Part shown: positions 23,862-31,475 of the stretch, piece by piece | Position numbering within the stretch: position 1 is the stretch's first letter | Layout: every line of letters begins with the position of its first letter | Source: Betaproteobacteria bacterium | Lineage (GTDB): Bacteria; Pseudomonadota; Gammaproteobacteria; Burkholderiales; Usitatibacteraceae | DNA: 64,000 nt | Assembly (NCBI GenBank): GCA_016711875.1 | Contig: JADJSD010000003.1 | Location: 434,001 to 498,000, forward strand | Direction of reading: 5' to 3' | Made by a program: the position numbers and the translations under genes | Notes under the pieces: generated by a model | Told to the model about the DNA's origin: nothing | What the model saw: only the letters and a program-made list of their open reading frames with translations | Databases searched by the model: none

Positions 23862-25421
23862 ATGGCAAGGGTGTTGTCGCTCAGGGCGAAACTGGCGTCG
23901 GTCGCGGCCGCGGCGCTCGTCGGCATGGTGGGCGTGGGCTTCTACGGGGCCCTGTCGCAGCGCGACGCGGCCTTCGAGGACCGCCGCCTGCTCGTGAAAT
24001 CCACGGTCGAGGCGGTGCGATCCTCGGTCTCGCACTACGCGGCCCTCGAGAAGGCGGGCCAGCTGCCGCGCGGTGACGCCCAGCGGCTCGCAAGGGAATC
24101 CGTCCGCGCCATGCGCTACCAGGAGCGCGAATATTTCTTCATCTTCGACTTCACCGGTACGTACGTCCTGATGCCGCCGGCGCCGGACCGGGAGGGCAAG
24201 TCCTTCATCGACGCCAAGGACAAGCGCGATAACTACTTCGTGCGCGACATCGTGTCCACGGGCAAGGCCGGCGGCGGCTTCGTCGAGTACTACTTCCCGA
24301 AACCGCAGCAGGTGGAGCCCCTGCGCAAGATCGCGTTCGTCACCGCCGTGCCGGACTGGGGCTGGGCGATCGGCACGGGCCTCTACGTCGACGACGTGGA
24401 GAGCGCATTCTACCGACGGCTCGTGTCGTTCGCCGCCGTGGTGGGCGCTCTCGCGATCGCCATCTTCGCGCTGGTCGCGATCATCGGCCGGCGCATCATC
24501 GCCGACATCGGCGGCGAGCCCGCCCACGCCGCCGCCGTCGTCCGGCGAGTGGCCGAAGGCGACCTGGCGACCCCGATCGCGCTCGCGGCCGGCGACCGGA
24601 CCAGCCTGCTCGCGGCGATGTCCGCCATGCAGGAGCAGCTGCGCCGCACGGTGGGGCAGATCAAGGACGCGACGGCCTGCATCTCGACCGGCACGGGGCA
24701 GATCGCCGCGGGCAATCTCGACCTCTCCCAGCGCACCGAGGAGCAGGCCGCGAGCCTCGAGCAGACGGCCGCCAGCATGCAGTCGCTCACGACCTCCGTG
24801 CGCGAGAACGCCGAGAGCGCCCGCGAGGCGAGCACGTTCGCCGGCGAAGCGAGCCAGGTCGCGCGCAGCGGCGGCGAGGTCGTGCGCAACATGGTCGAGA
24901 CCATGTCGACCATCAACGCCTCCTCGCGCGAGATCATGGACATCACCGGCGTCATCGACGGCATCGCCTTCCAGACGAACCTCCTGGCCCTCAACGCGGC
25001 CGTCGAGGCCGCCCGGGCCGGCGAGCACGGCCGCGGCTTCGCCGTCGTGGCGGGAGAGGTGCGCTCGCTCGCGACGCGCGCGGCCGGAGCGGCCCACGAG
25101 ATCAAGGGGCTGATCGAATCGTCGGTCACGCGCGTGGACGAAGGCACGAGGCAGGTCGGCCGGGCGGGCGAGACCATGGACGCCATCGTGGCTTCGGTCG
25201 AACGGGTGACCGGGATCGTGACCCGCATCGCCGAACAGTCGCGCACGCAGGACGACGGCATCGCCGAGGTGAACCTCGCGGTGAAGCAGCTCGACAACGT
25301 GACCCAGGCCAACGCCGGCCTCGTCGAGGAAGCGGCCGCGGCGGCGCAGTCACTCGAGGACCAGGCGAAGGCGCTCGTGAAGTCGGTCAGCGTATTCCGC
25401 GTCGAGCCGATGCCCGCCTGA
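23862..25421 (+). CDS. Methyl-accepting chemotaxis protein with single Cache domain
   Basis: 519 aa. Membrane helix at about 8-30, a periplasmic single Cache sensor (about 35-185, with Y-F-F-I-F-D-F-T-G and the W-G-W-A-I-G-T-G-L-Y end), a second helix at about 190-212, HAMP, then the signalling domain with the conserved hairpin tip (I-A-F-Q-T-N-L-L-A-L-N-A-A-V-E-A-A-R-A). Reports ligand occupancy to CheA/CheW. Cache_2 receptors often sense small organic acids; the ligand here is unknown. GGGAGAAGG lies upstream of the ATG. No che or fli genes are in the window. Confidence 0.94.
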   Translation: MARVLSLRAKLASVAAAALVGMVGVGFYGALSQRDAAFEDRRLLVKSTVEAVRSSVSHYAALEKAGQLPRGDAQRLARESVRAMRYQEREYFFIFDFTGTYVLMPPAPDREGKSFIDAKDKRDNYFVRDIVSTGKAGGGFVEYYFPKPQQVEPLRKIAFVTAVPDWGWAIGTGLYVDDVESAFYRRLVSFAAVVGALAIAIFALVAIIGRRIIADIGGEPAHAAAVVRRVAEGDLATPIALAAGDRTSLLAAMSAMQEQLRRTVGQIKDATACISTGTGQIAAGNLDLSQRTEEQAASLEQTAASMQSLTTSVRENAESAREASTFAGEASQVARSGGEVVRNMVETMSTINASSREIMDITGVIDGIAFQTNLLALNAAVEAARAGEHGRGFAVVAGEVRSLATRAAGAAHEIKGLIESSVTRVDEGTRQVGRAGETMDAIVASVERVTGIVTRIAEQSRTQDDGIAEVNLAVKQLDNVTQANAGLVEEAAAAAQSLEDQAKALVKSVSVFRVEPMPA

Positions 25422-25441
25422 GGCGTCGTCCCTTCCGGTTC

Positions 25442-25834
25442 CTAGGCCGGCACCAGCGCCCGCCAGGTCGCGATGCCCAGGGCCGTGGCGAGGAGCGAGC
25501 CGCCCAGGTGCGCGCCCGCGTGCAGGAGGGCCGCGCCGTACTCCGAACGCATCATCATCGCGACGTTCTCGGCCGAGAACGTGGAGAAGGTGGTGAGCCC
25601 CCCCAGGAACCCCGTCACGATGAAGAGCCGCCACTCGACCGGGACGTCATGGCGCTGGGAAAAGGCCGCGACGGCGATGCCGACGAGGTAGCCGCCCACG
25701 ACGTTGGCCGTGAGGGTGCCGAGCGGCAGGTTCGCGACGCGCTCGTTGAGCCAGGCGCCCAGGCCCCACCGGGCCCACGCGCCCAGGGCGGCGCCCACGC
25801 CCACCGCCACCAGTCCGCCCGCGATCGAATTCAT
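25442..25834 (-). CDS. crcB: Fluoride channel CrcB/Fluc
   Basis: 130 aa with four hydrophobic segments. The family motif G-F-L-G-G-L-T-T-F-S-T-F-S is intact (about 81-93), as is the N-terminal G-A-A-L-G-A-W-A-R-W and a central N-V-V-G. Dual-topology dimers export fluoride. The gene starts 10 bp after the end of the Fe-S oxidoreductase gene on the same strand. No fluoride riboswitch is recognisable upstream. Confidence 0.92.
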   Translation of the reverse strand: MNSIAGGLVAVGVGAALGAWARWGLGAWLNERVANLPLGTLTANVVGGYLVGIAVAAFSQRHDVPVEWRLFIVTGFLGGLTTFSTFSAENVAMMMRSEYGAALLHAGAHLGGSLLATALGIATWRALVPA

Positions 25835-25844
25835 GCGCCGGATT

Positions 25845-27848
25845 CTACCCGGCCGGGACCTCGAGGGCCTCGGCCACCAGCTCGGCGATGTCGCGCGTGG
25901 CGATCGCCTCGTTCCCGAGCGAGGCCACGCCGTCGCCCAGCATGGTCGCGCAGTAGGGGCAGGCGGTCGCGATCGTGCGAGGCGATTTCTCGAGGGCCTG
26001 TTCGGCACGCAGCACGTTGATGCGCTTGCCGGTGTGCTCCTCCATCCACATGCGAGCGCCCCCCGCGCCGCAGCACATCGCCTTCTCGCGAGCGAGGCCG
26101 AACTCCGGTGGCGTGTCCGTCGAGAGGGCCGCGATCACGCGCCGCGGGGCGTCGTACTCGCCGTTGTGGCGCGAGAGGTAGCACGGCTCGTGGTAGAGGA
26201 TGCCCGTGAAGGCGCGCCGTGGCGCGAGGCGCCCCTCGGCGATGAGCCGGTCGATGAGCATCGTGTGGTGGACGACCTCGTAGCGGCCGCCGAATTCCGG
26301 GTACTCGTTCCTGAGCGTGTTGTAGGCGTGGGGGTCGCAGGTCACGATGCGCGTGACCCCGAGCTCCCCCAATGTCGCGACGAGCGTCGCCGCGAGCGAC
26401 TGGAAGAGCATCTCGTTGCCGGCGCGGCGCACGCACTCGCCGGTGGAACTCTCCCGCGCCCCGAGGATCGCGAAGCGCACTTTCGCCGCCTGCAGCACCT
26501 TCACGAACGCCCGGGCCGCCTTCTGGGCCCGCGCGTCGAAGGACTGCGCCGAGCCCACGTAGAAGATCCATTCGAGTCCCGTGGCCTGCGCGGCGCTCTC
26601 GAGCAACGGGACCCCCAGGCCCTTCGCCCAGTCGCCGCGCGTGTCCGCCGCGAGGCCCCACGGGTTCGACTGGCTCTCGTAGGCGTCGAAGACGCCCTTC
26701 AATTCCGGCGGGAAGGCCCCTTCCATCATCACCTGGTGCTGGCGCAGCCGGAAGAACCGGCCGAGGTGCTCGAGCCCGATGGGACACGAGCGTTCGCAGT
26801 AGCCGCAGGTGGTGCAGGCCCAGAGGGTTTCCGCGGAAATCACCTCGCCCACGAGCGGCGGCAGCTTCTCGCCGTCCTTCGCGAGGATCGCCTCGCGCTT
26901 CTCGATCAGGTGGTGCTTGAGCGAATCGTTCACCCACTTCTGCGCGAGCGGCTTGCCGGTGAGGAAGGTCGGGCACGAATCCTTGCAGCGCCCGCATTCC
27001 GTGCAGGTGAAGGCGTCGAAGCCCTCCTTCCAGAGGAGGTCGGCCGCCGTGCGCACGCCCACCTTCATGTCGTCGGGCGCGTCGTCGGCCATGAGCGCCT
27101 CGAGATCGACGGAAGGCACGCGGTTCAGCGGCGTCTCGCGCGCGAGGAACACAGCCGGCAGCGCCGTGACGATGTGGAAGTGCTCCCCGGCCGGCAGCAG
27201 CACGAGGAACGCGAAGACCGTCACCATCTGCGTCCAGTAACTCGCGTGCAGGCCGAGCCCGATCGCCTCCGGGGACAGGCCCGCGAACGACGTCGCGAGC
27301 AGCGAGCCCACCGGTGCGAAGCGGCGCTCGTGCGCGATGCCCGCCTCGGCCGCGTATCGAACGAACCTGAACCCGTCGAAGAGGAGGTCCGTGACGACGA
27401 TGACGAGGATGAGCACGAGGATCAGGATGGCTTCGCGATTGGGCTCGAGCCGCGCCGGCTTCAGCACGAAGCGCCGCCAGAAGGCATAGAGCACCGCGAG
27501 GAAGACGGCGACCTCCGCGCCCTCCTTCACCGCCGCGTATAGCGCGCCTGCCGCGCCCGGGATCACCGCGAGCGGGTCGTAGCCGATCGCGATGAGGTTC
27601 ACCTTGCGCACGAGCAGGGCCAGGAAGCCCAGGAAGATGGCCGCGTGCATGAGGCCCGGCTTCCATTCGAGCGCCACCATGCGCGACTGCCCGAAACCCA
27701 TGCCGAGGAGCCGCGAGAAGCGCCGTCCCGGTTCGTCCCAGCGGACCTCCGGCTGCAGGGCCGCGACGAGGGCGAGCTTGCGCCAGGCGAGCGCGGCGAA
27801 GCCGGCAAAGCCGAGTATCATCAGCAGCGAAATCGCCCAGGGTCCCAT
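25845..27848 (-). CDS. Membrane Fe-S oxidoreductase (EtfD/HdrD-like)
   Basis: 667 aa. The first 250 residues hold about six hydrophobic helices of the NarI-like cytochrome type. Two [4Fe-4S] motifs follow (C-T-E-C-G-R-C-K-D-S-C-P and C-T-T-C-G-Y-C-E-R-S-C-P), then the CCG-type domain (Y-H-E-P-C-Y; A-M-C-C-G-A-G-G-A). Such proteins pass electrons between soluble flavoproteins and quinone. It is divergent from the ETF-quinone oxidoreductase gene with a shared 128-bp upstream region, so a role in oxidation of reduced ETF is likely but inferred. Confidence 0.85.
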   Translation of the reverse strand: MGPWAISLLMILGFAGFAALAWRKLALVAALQPEVRWDEPGRRFSRLLGMGFGQSRMVALEWKPGLMHAAIFLGFLALLVRKVNLIAIGYDPLAVIPGAAGALYAAVKEGAEVAVFLAVLYAFWRRFVLKPARLEPNREAILILVLILVIVVTDLLFDGFRFVRYAAEAGIAHERRFAPVGSLLATSFAGLSPEAIGLGLHASYWTQMVTVFAFLVLLPAGEHFHIVTALPAVFLARETPLNRVPSVDLEALMADDAPDDMKVGVRTAADLLWKEGFDAFTCTECGRCKDSCPTFLTGKPLAQKWVNDSLKHHLIEKREAILAKDGEKLPPLVGEVISAETLWACTTCGYCERSCPIGLEHLGRFFRLRQHQVMMEGAFPPELKGVFDAYESQSNPWGLAADTRGDWAKGLGVPLLESAAQATGLEWIFYVGSAQSFDARAQKAARAFVKVLQAAKVRFAILGARESSTGECVRRAGNEMLFQSLAATLVATLGELGVTRIVTCDPHAYNTLRNEYPEFGGRYEVVHHTMLIDRLIAEGRLAPRRAFTGILYHEPCYLSRHNGEYDAPRRVIAALSTDTPPEFGLAREKAMCCGAGGARMWMEEHTGKRINVLRAEQALEKSPRTIATACPYCATMLGDGVASLGNEAIATRDIAELVAEALEVPAG

Positions 27849-27976
27849 GGTCCTCGTCGCCCCGTCGGGCTTGCCGGCCGGCGCTTCCGGCCCTGACCGC
27901 CATTAGAAGAGCCCCGCCGGAAGCCGGCCATGAGCCATGTCAAACCCCCTGCCCTCAATCCCTTCGGACACGCGCC

Positions 27977-29617
27977 ATGACCCGTGAATCGATGGAATAC
28001 GACCTCGTCGTGGTCGGCGGCGGCCCCGCCGGGCTCGCCTTCGCCATCCGCGCGAAGCAGCTCGCCGCCGAGCGCGGCCTCGAGATCGGCGTCTGCGTGC
28101 TCGAGAAGGGCTCGGAAATCGGCGCCCACATCCTCTCCGGGGCGGTGATCGACCCGAAGGCCCTCGCCGAGCTCTTTCCCGACTGGCAGGCGCAGGGTGC
28201 GCCCCTCAAGCAGCCCGTCACGGAGGACCGTTTCCTCTTCCTGAGCGAAGGCGGCGCCTCGCAGGTTCCCGATTGGCTCCTGCCGCAGTGCTTCAGGAAC
28301 CGCGGTTACTACGCCGCCAGCCTGGGGAACCTGTGCCGTTGGCTCGGGACGCAAGCCGAGGCGCTGGGGGTCGAGATCTACCCCGGCTTCGCCGCGGCCG
28401 AAGTGCTCTATGACGACAAGGGCGCGGTGCGAGGCGTCGCCACGGGCGACGTCGGCATCGGCAAGGACGGCAGCCGGACGGCCCGCTACGCCGAGGGCAT
28501 GGAACTGCACGCGAAGTACACCGTGTTCGCGGAGGGCTGCCGGGGCCACCTGGGCAAGTCGCTGCAGGAGCGTTTCCGCCTGCGCGAGGATCGCGACCCC
28601 GCGGTCTACGGCCTGGGCATCAAGGAGCTGTGGGAGATCGACCCGGCGAAGCACCAACCCGGCCTCGTGATCCACGGGGCGGGCTGGCCCCTCGAGGACG
28701 ACACCTACGGCGGCTCGTGGATGTACCACCTCGAGGACAACCAGGTCTCGGTGGGGCTCGTCGTCGGCCTGGGCTATGCGAACCCCTACCTCTCGCCCTT
28801 CGAGGAATTCCAGCGCTTCAAGACGCACCCGGCCATCCGCCCCTTCCTCGAGGGCGGGCGTCGCGTGGCCTATGGGGCGCGCGCGATCAACGCCGGCGGC
28901 CTGCAGGCGCTGCCCAGGCTCGTCTTTCCCGGCGGGTGCCTCGTCGGCGACGACGCCGGCTTCCTCAACGCGGCGCGCGTGAAGGGGACCCACGCGGCGA
29001 TCAAGTCCGGGATGCTCGCCGCCGAGGCCGCCGTGCCGGCCCTCGCCGACGGGCGCAGCCATGACGAACTCGTCGAATTCCCCGCCGCCTTCGAGAAGAG
29101 CTGGCTGCACGAGGAACTGCACCGCGCCCGCAACTTCAAGCCGCTGATGGCCAAGGGCCTCAAGCTGGGATCGCTGCTCGTGGGCATCGACCAGGTCGTG
29201 TTCGGCGGCCGCGCGCCGTGGACCCTGCATCACCCGGGGCCGGACCACGAGCAGCTCGTCGAGAAATCGCAGGCGCGGCCCATCGAGTACCCCAAACCCG
29301 ACGGCGTGCTCACCTTCGACCGGCTCTCCTCCGTGTTCGTCTCGAACGTCGCGCACGAGGAGGACCAGCCAGCCCACCTGACGCTCGGGAGCGACGCCGT
29401 CCCCATCACCGTCAACCTGGCGCGCTACGACGCCCCCGAGACGCGGTACTGCCCGGCGGGCGTTTACGAGATCGTCCGGGAGGGGCAGAATCCCCGCTTG
29501 CAGATCAACGCGCAGAACTGCGTCCACTGCAAGACCTGCGACATCAAGGACCCGACCCAGAACATCCACTGGGTGGTCCCGGAGGGCGGGGGCGGTCCCA
29601 ACTATCCCAACCTGTAG
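27977..29617 (+). CDS. Electron transfer flavoprotein-ubiquinone oxidoreductase
   Basis: 546 aa. FAD-binding V-V-G-G-G-P-A-G-L-A-F-A-I at the N-terminus, the E-K-G-S-E-I-G-A-H-I-L-S-G-A-V motif, and a C-terminal ferredoxin-like [4Fe-4S] segment with C-P-A-G-V-Y-E-I and C-V-H-C-K-T-C-D-I-K-D-P. Transfers electrons from ETF (beta-oxidation, amino-acid catabolism) to ubiquinone at the inner membrane. Full length. etfAB are not in the window. Confidence 0.95.
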   Translation: MTRESMEYDLVVVGGGPAGLAFAIRAKQLAAERGLEIGVCVLEKGSEIGAHILSGAVIDPKALAELFPDWQAQGAPLKQPVTEDRFLFLSEGGASQVPDWLLPQCFRNRGYYAASLGNLCRWLGTQAEALGVEIYPGFAAAEVLYDDKGAVRGVATGDVGIGKDGSRTARYAEGMELHAKYTVFAEGCRGHLGKSLQERFRLREDRDPAVYGLGIKELWEIDPAKHQPGLVIHGAGWPLEDDTYGGSWMYHLEDNQVSVGLVVGLGYANPYLSPFEEFQRFKTHPAIRPFLEGGRRVAYGARAINAGGLQALPRLVFPGGCLVGDDAGFLNAARVKGTHAAIKSGMLAAEAAVPALADGRSHDELVEFPAAFEKSWLHEELHRARNFKPLMAKGLKLGSLLVGIDQVVFGGRAPWTLHHPGPDHEQLVEKSQARPIEYPKPDGVLTFDRLSSVFVSNVAHEEDQPAHLTLGSDAVPITVNLARYDAPETRYCPAGVYEIVREGQNPRLQINAQNCVHCKTCDIKDPTQNIHWVVPEGGGGPNYPNL

Positions 29618-29671
29618 CGCACGCTCGACAAGACGCACGCCGGCTCACCCACTTCCAGAGGAGGAAGGACG

Positions 29672-30103
29672 ATGAAGAACGTCGCGGAACTGCTGAAGGC
29701 GAAGGCCCCCCGGATCGTCAGCGTGAAACCCGAGGATTCGGTCCTCGACGCCATCAAGGTCCTCGCCCGCGAGGACATCGGCGCCGCGGTCGTCATGTCC
29801 GGCGATCGCCTCGCGGGCATCTTCTCGGAGCGCGACTACACGCGCAAGGTGGTCCTCAAGGGTCGCTCGTCGGATTCCACGCGCGTCGAGGAGATCATGA
29901 CGGCCAACGTCGTCTGCGTGAGCCCGCGCGCGCGCTCGCGCGATTGCATGGCGCTCATGTCGGAGAAGGGCATCCGTCACCTTCCGGTGATGGAGGAAGG
30001 ACGCGTGGTGGGCATGGTGTCGATCCGGGACATCGTGAGCGACATCATCGCGGACCAGGATTTCACGATCGAGCAGCTCGAGCACTACATCAGCGGGCAG
30101 TAG
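29672..30103 (+). CDS. CBS-domain pair protein
   Basis: 143 aa consisting of two CBS motifs (about 12-65 and 75-130), each with the usual pattern (E-D-I-G-A-A-V-V-M; G-I-F-S-E-R-D-Y; R-H-L-P-V-M-E-E-G-R-V-V-G-M-V-S). Stand-alone CBS pairs bind adenosine nucleotides and act as regulators; no effector domain is attached. AGGAGG precedes the ATG. It follows the ETF-quinone oxidoreductase gene by 54 bp. Confidence 0.92.
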   Translation: MKNVAELLKAKAPRIVSVKPEDSVLDAIKVLAREDIGAAVVMSGDRLAGIFSERDYTRKVVLKGRSSDSTRVEEIMTANVVCVSPRARSRDCMALMSEKGIRHLPVMEEGRVVGMVSIRDIVSDIIADQDFTIEQLEHYISGQ

Positions 30104-30228
30104 GGCTGCGATCGCCATCACGAACGGCGTTCGAGCGGCAGGCGCGGCCGCTCAACGCCGGCAGGCATGAAGAAGCGGGCAGCGGGTCTGCGACAGACAA
30201 TTCGAAAGACACCAGGAGCATTGAAAGC

Positions 30229-30795
30229 ATGTCCGGACACGGCGCCCACGTCCATGGCCCCCACGACCACGAAGTCGAGCACCAGTCCCACAAGGGCGGG
30301 CTCGGGCAGCGGATCGCCATCTTCACCGCGATCCTCGCCACCGTCGGCGCGATCGTGAGCTACTACGGCGGCCACACGCAGAACGAGGCGCTCTACTACA
30401 AGAACGAGGCCGTCCTCAAGAAGGCCGAGGCCTCGAACCAGTGGAACTACTACCAGGCGAAGAGCATGAAGCAGAACCTGGCGGAGTTCGCGGCGGCCCT
30501 GTCCACCGACCCGGCGAAGGCGGAGGCCTTCAAGGCCGAAGCCAGGCGTTACGCGGACGAGAAGGCGGGCATCCAGAAGGATGCGAGGAGCCTCGACGCC
30601 GAGAGCGCGGCCTTCAGCAAGAAGGCGGAGAACTCCCTCCACCCGCACGAGAAGCTGGCGATGTCGATGACGCTGCTGCAGATCGCCATCGCCCTCGCCT
30701 CCATCACCGTCCTCACCAAGAAGGACTGGCTCCTCTGGGGCGCCGGCATCGCCGCGCTGGCCGGGGTGGCCACGGGCATCCTGGCCTGGTTCTAG
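30229..30795 (+). CDS. DUF4337 family membrane protein
   Basis: 188 aa. His-rich N-terminus (G-H-G-A-H-V-H-G-P-H-D-H), one hydrophobic segment (about 27-46), a long charged helical stretch typical of coiled coils (Y-K-N-E-A-V-L-K-K-A-E-A-S) and two hydrophobic C-terminal segments. This matches the DUF4337 layout; function unknown. Coding region is preceded by AGGAG. It ends 20 bp before the ABC transporter ATPase. Confidence 0.82.
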   Translation: MSGHGAHVHGPHDHEVEHQSHKGGLGQRIAIFTAILATVGAIVSYYGGHTQNEALYYKNEAVLKKAEASNQWNYYQAKSMKQNLAEFAAALSTDPAKAEAFKAEARRYADEKAGIQKDARSLDAESAAFSKKAENSLHPHEKLAMSMTLLQIAIALASITVLTKKDWLLWGAGIAALAGVATGILAWF

Positions 30796-30815
30796 GCGCG
30801 GGCACGCACCCCGCC

Positions 30816-31475
30816 ATGCTCGCCGTCCGCGGCCTCGCCAAGCGCTGGCCCGGCGGCGCCCTCCTCTTCGACGATCTCGACCTCGAGGTCGCGCCCGGAG
30901 AATTCGTCGCGATCGTCGGGGAATCGGGCGCCGGCAAGTCGACGCTCCTCAACGCGCTCGCCGGGCTCGACCGGGCCGATTCCGGCTCGATCGTCATCGC
31001 CGGCACGCCGGTCGATGCCCTCGACGAGGACGCCCTCGCCCGCTGGCGCCGCGCCCACGTGGGCTTCGTGTTCCAGCAGTTCCACTTGTTGCCCTACCTC
31101 ACGGTGGGCGAGAACGTCGCCCTGCCGCTGCTGCTGAACGGGGTGCCTTCGGCCGCCCGCGCGGCCCGCGCCGCGCAGCTGCTCGCGCGCATGGGCCTCG
31201 CCGGCCGGGAGGACCGCAAGCCCGGAACCCTCTCGGGCGGCGAGATGCAGCGCGTGGCCATCGCGCGTGCGGTCGCGCACAAGCCGCGCCTCGTCCTCGC
31301 CGACGAGCCCACGGGCAATCTCGACGAAGCCAATGCCGGCGAGGCTCTCGCGCTCCTTCGCGATGCGGTGAAGAGCGAAGGGGCGGCCGGGCTCCTCGTC
31401 ACCCACTCCGAGACGGCCGCAGCCGTCGCCGATCGCGTCCTGCGCCTGGCCGGCCGGCGGCTCGCCCCCGCATGA
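30816..31475 (+). CDS. ABC transporter ATP-binding protein (MacB/LolD class)
   Basis: 219 aa. Walker A G-E-S-G-A-G-K-S, Q-loop F-V-F-Q-Q-F-H-L-L-P, signature T-L-S-G-G-E-M-Q-R, Walker B L-V-L-A-D-E-P-T-G-N-L-D and H-loop V-T-H-S are complete. Its class pairs with FtsX-type permeases, and the next gene is one (4-bp overlap). With the CrtC/AttH-like protein after it, the set resembles the AttEFGH exporters. Confidence 0.9.
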   Translation: MLAVRGLAKRWPGGALLFDDLDLEVAPGEFVAIVGESGAGKSTLLNALAGLDRADSGSIVIAGTPVDALDEDALARWRRAHVGFVFQQFHLLPYLTVGENVALPLLLNGVPSAARAARAAQLLARMGLAGREDRKPGTLSGGEMQRVAIARAVAHKPRLVLADEPTGNLDEANAGEALALLRDAVKSEGAAGLLVTHSETAAAVADRVLRLAGRRLAPA

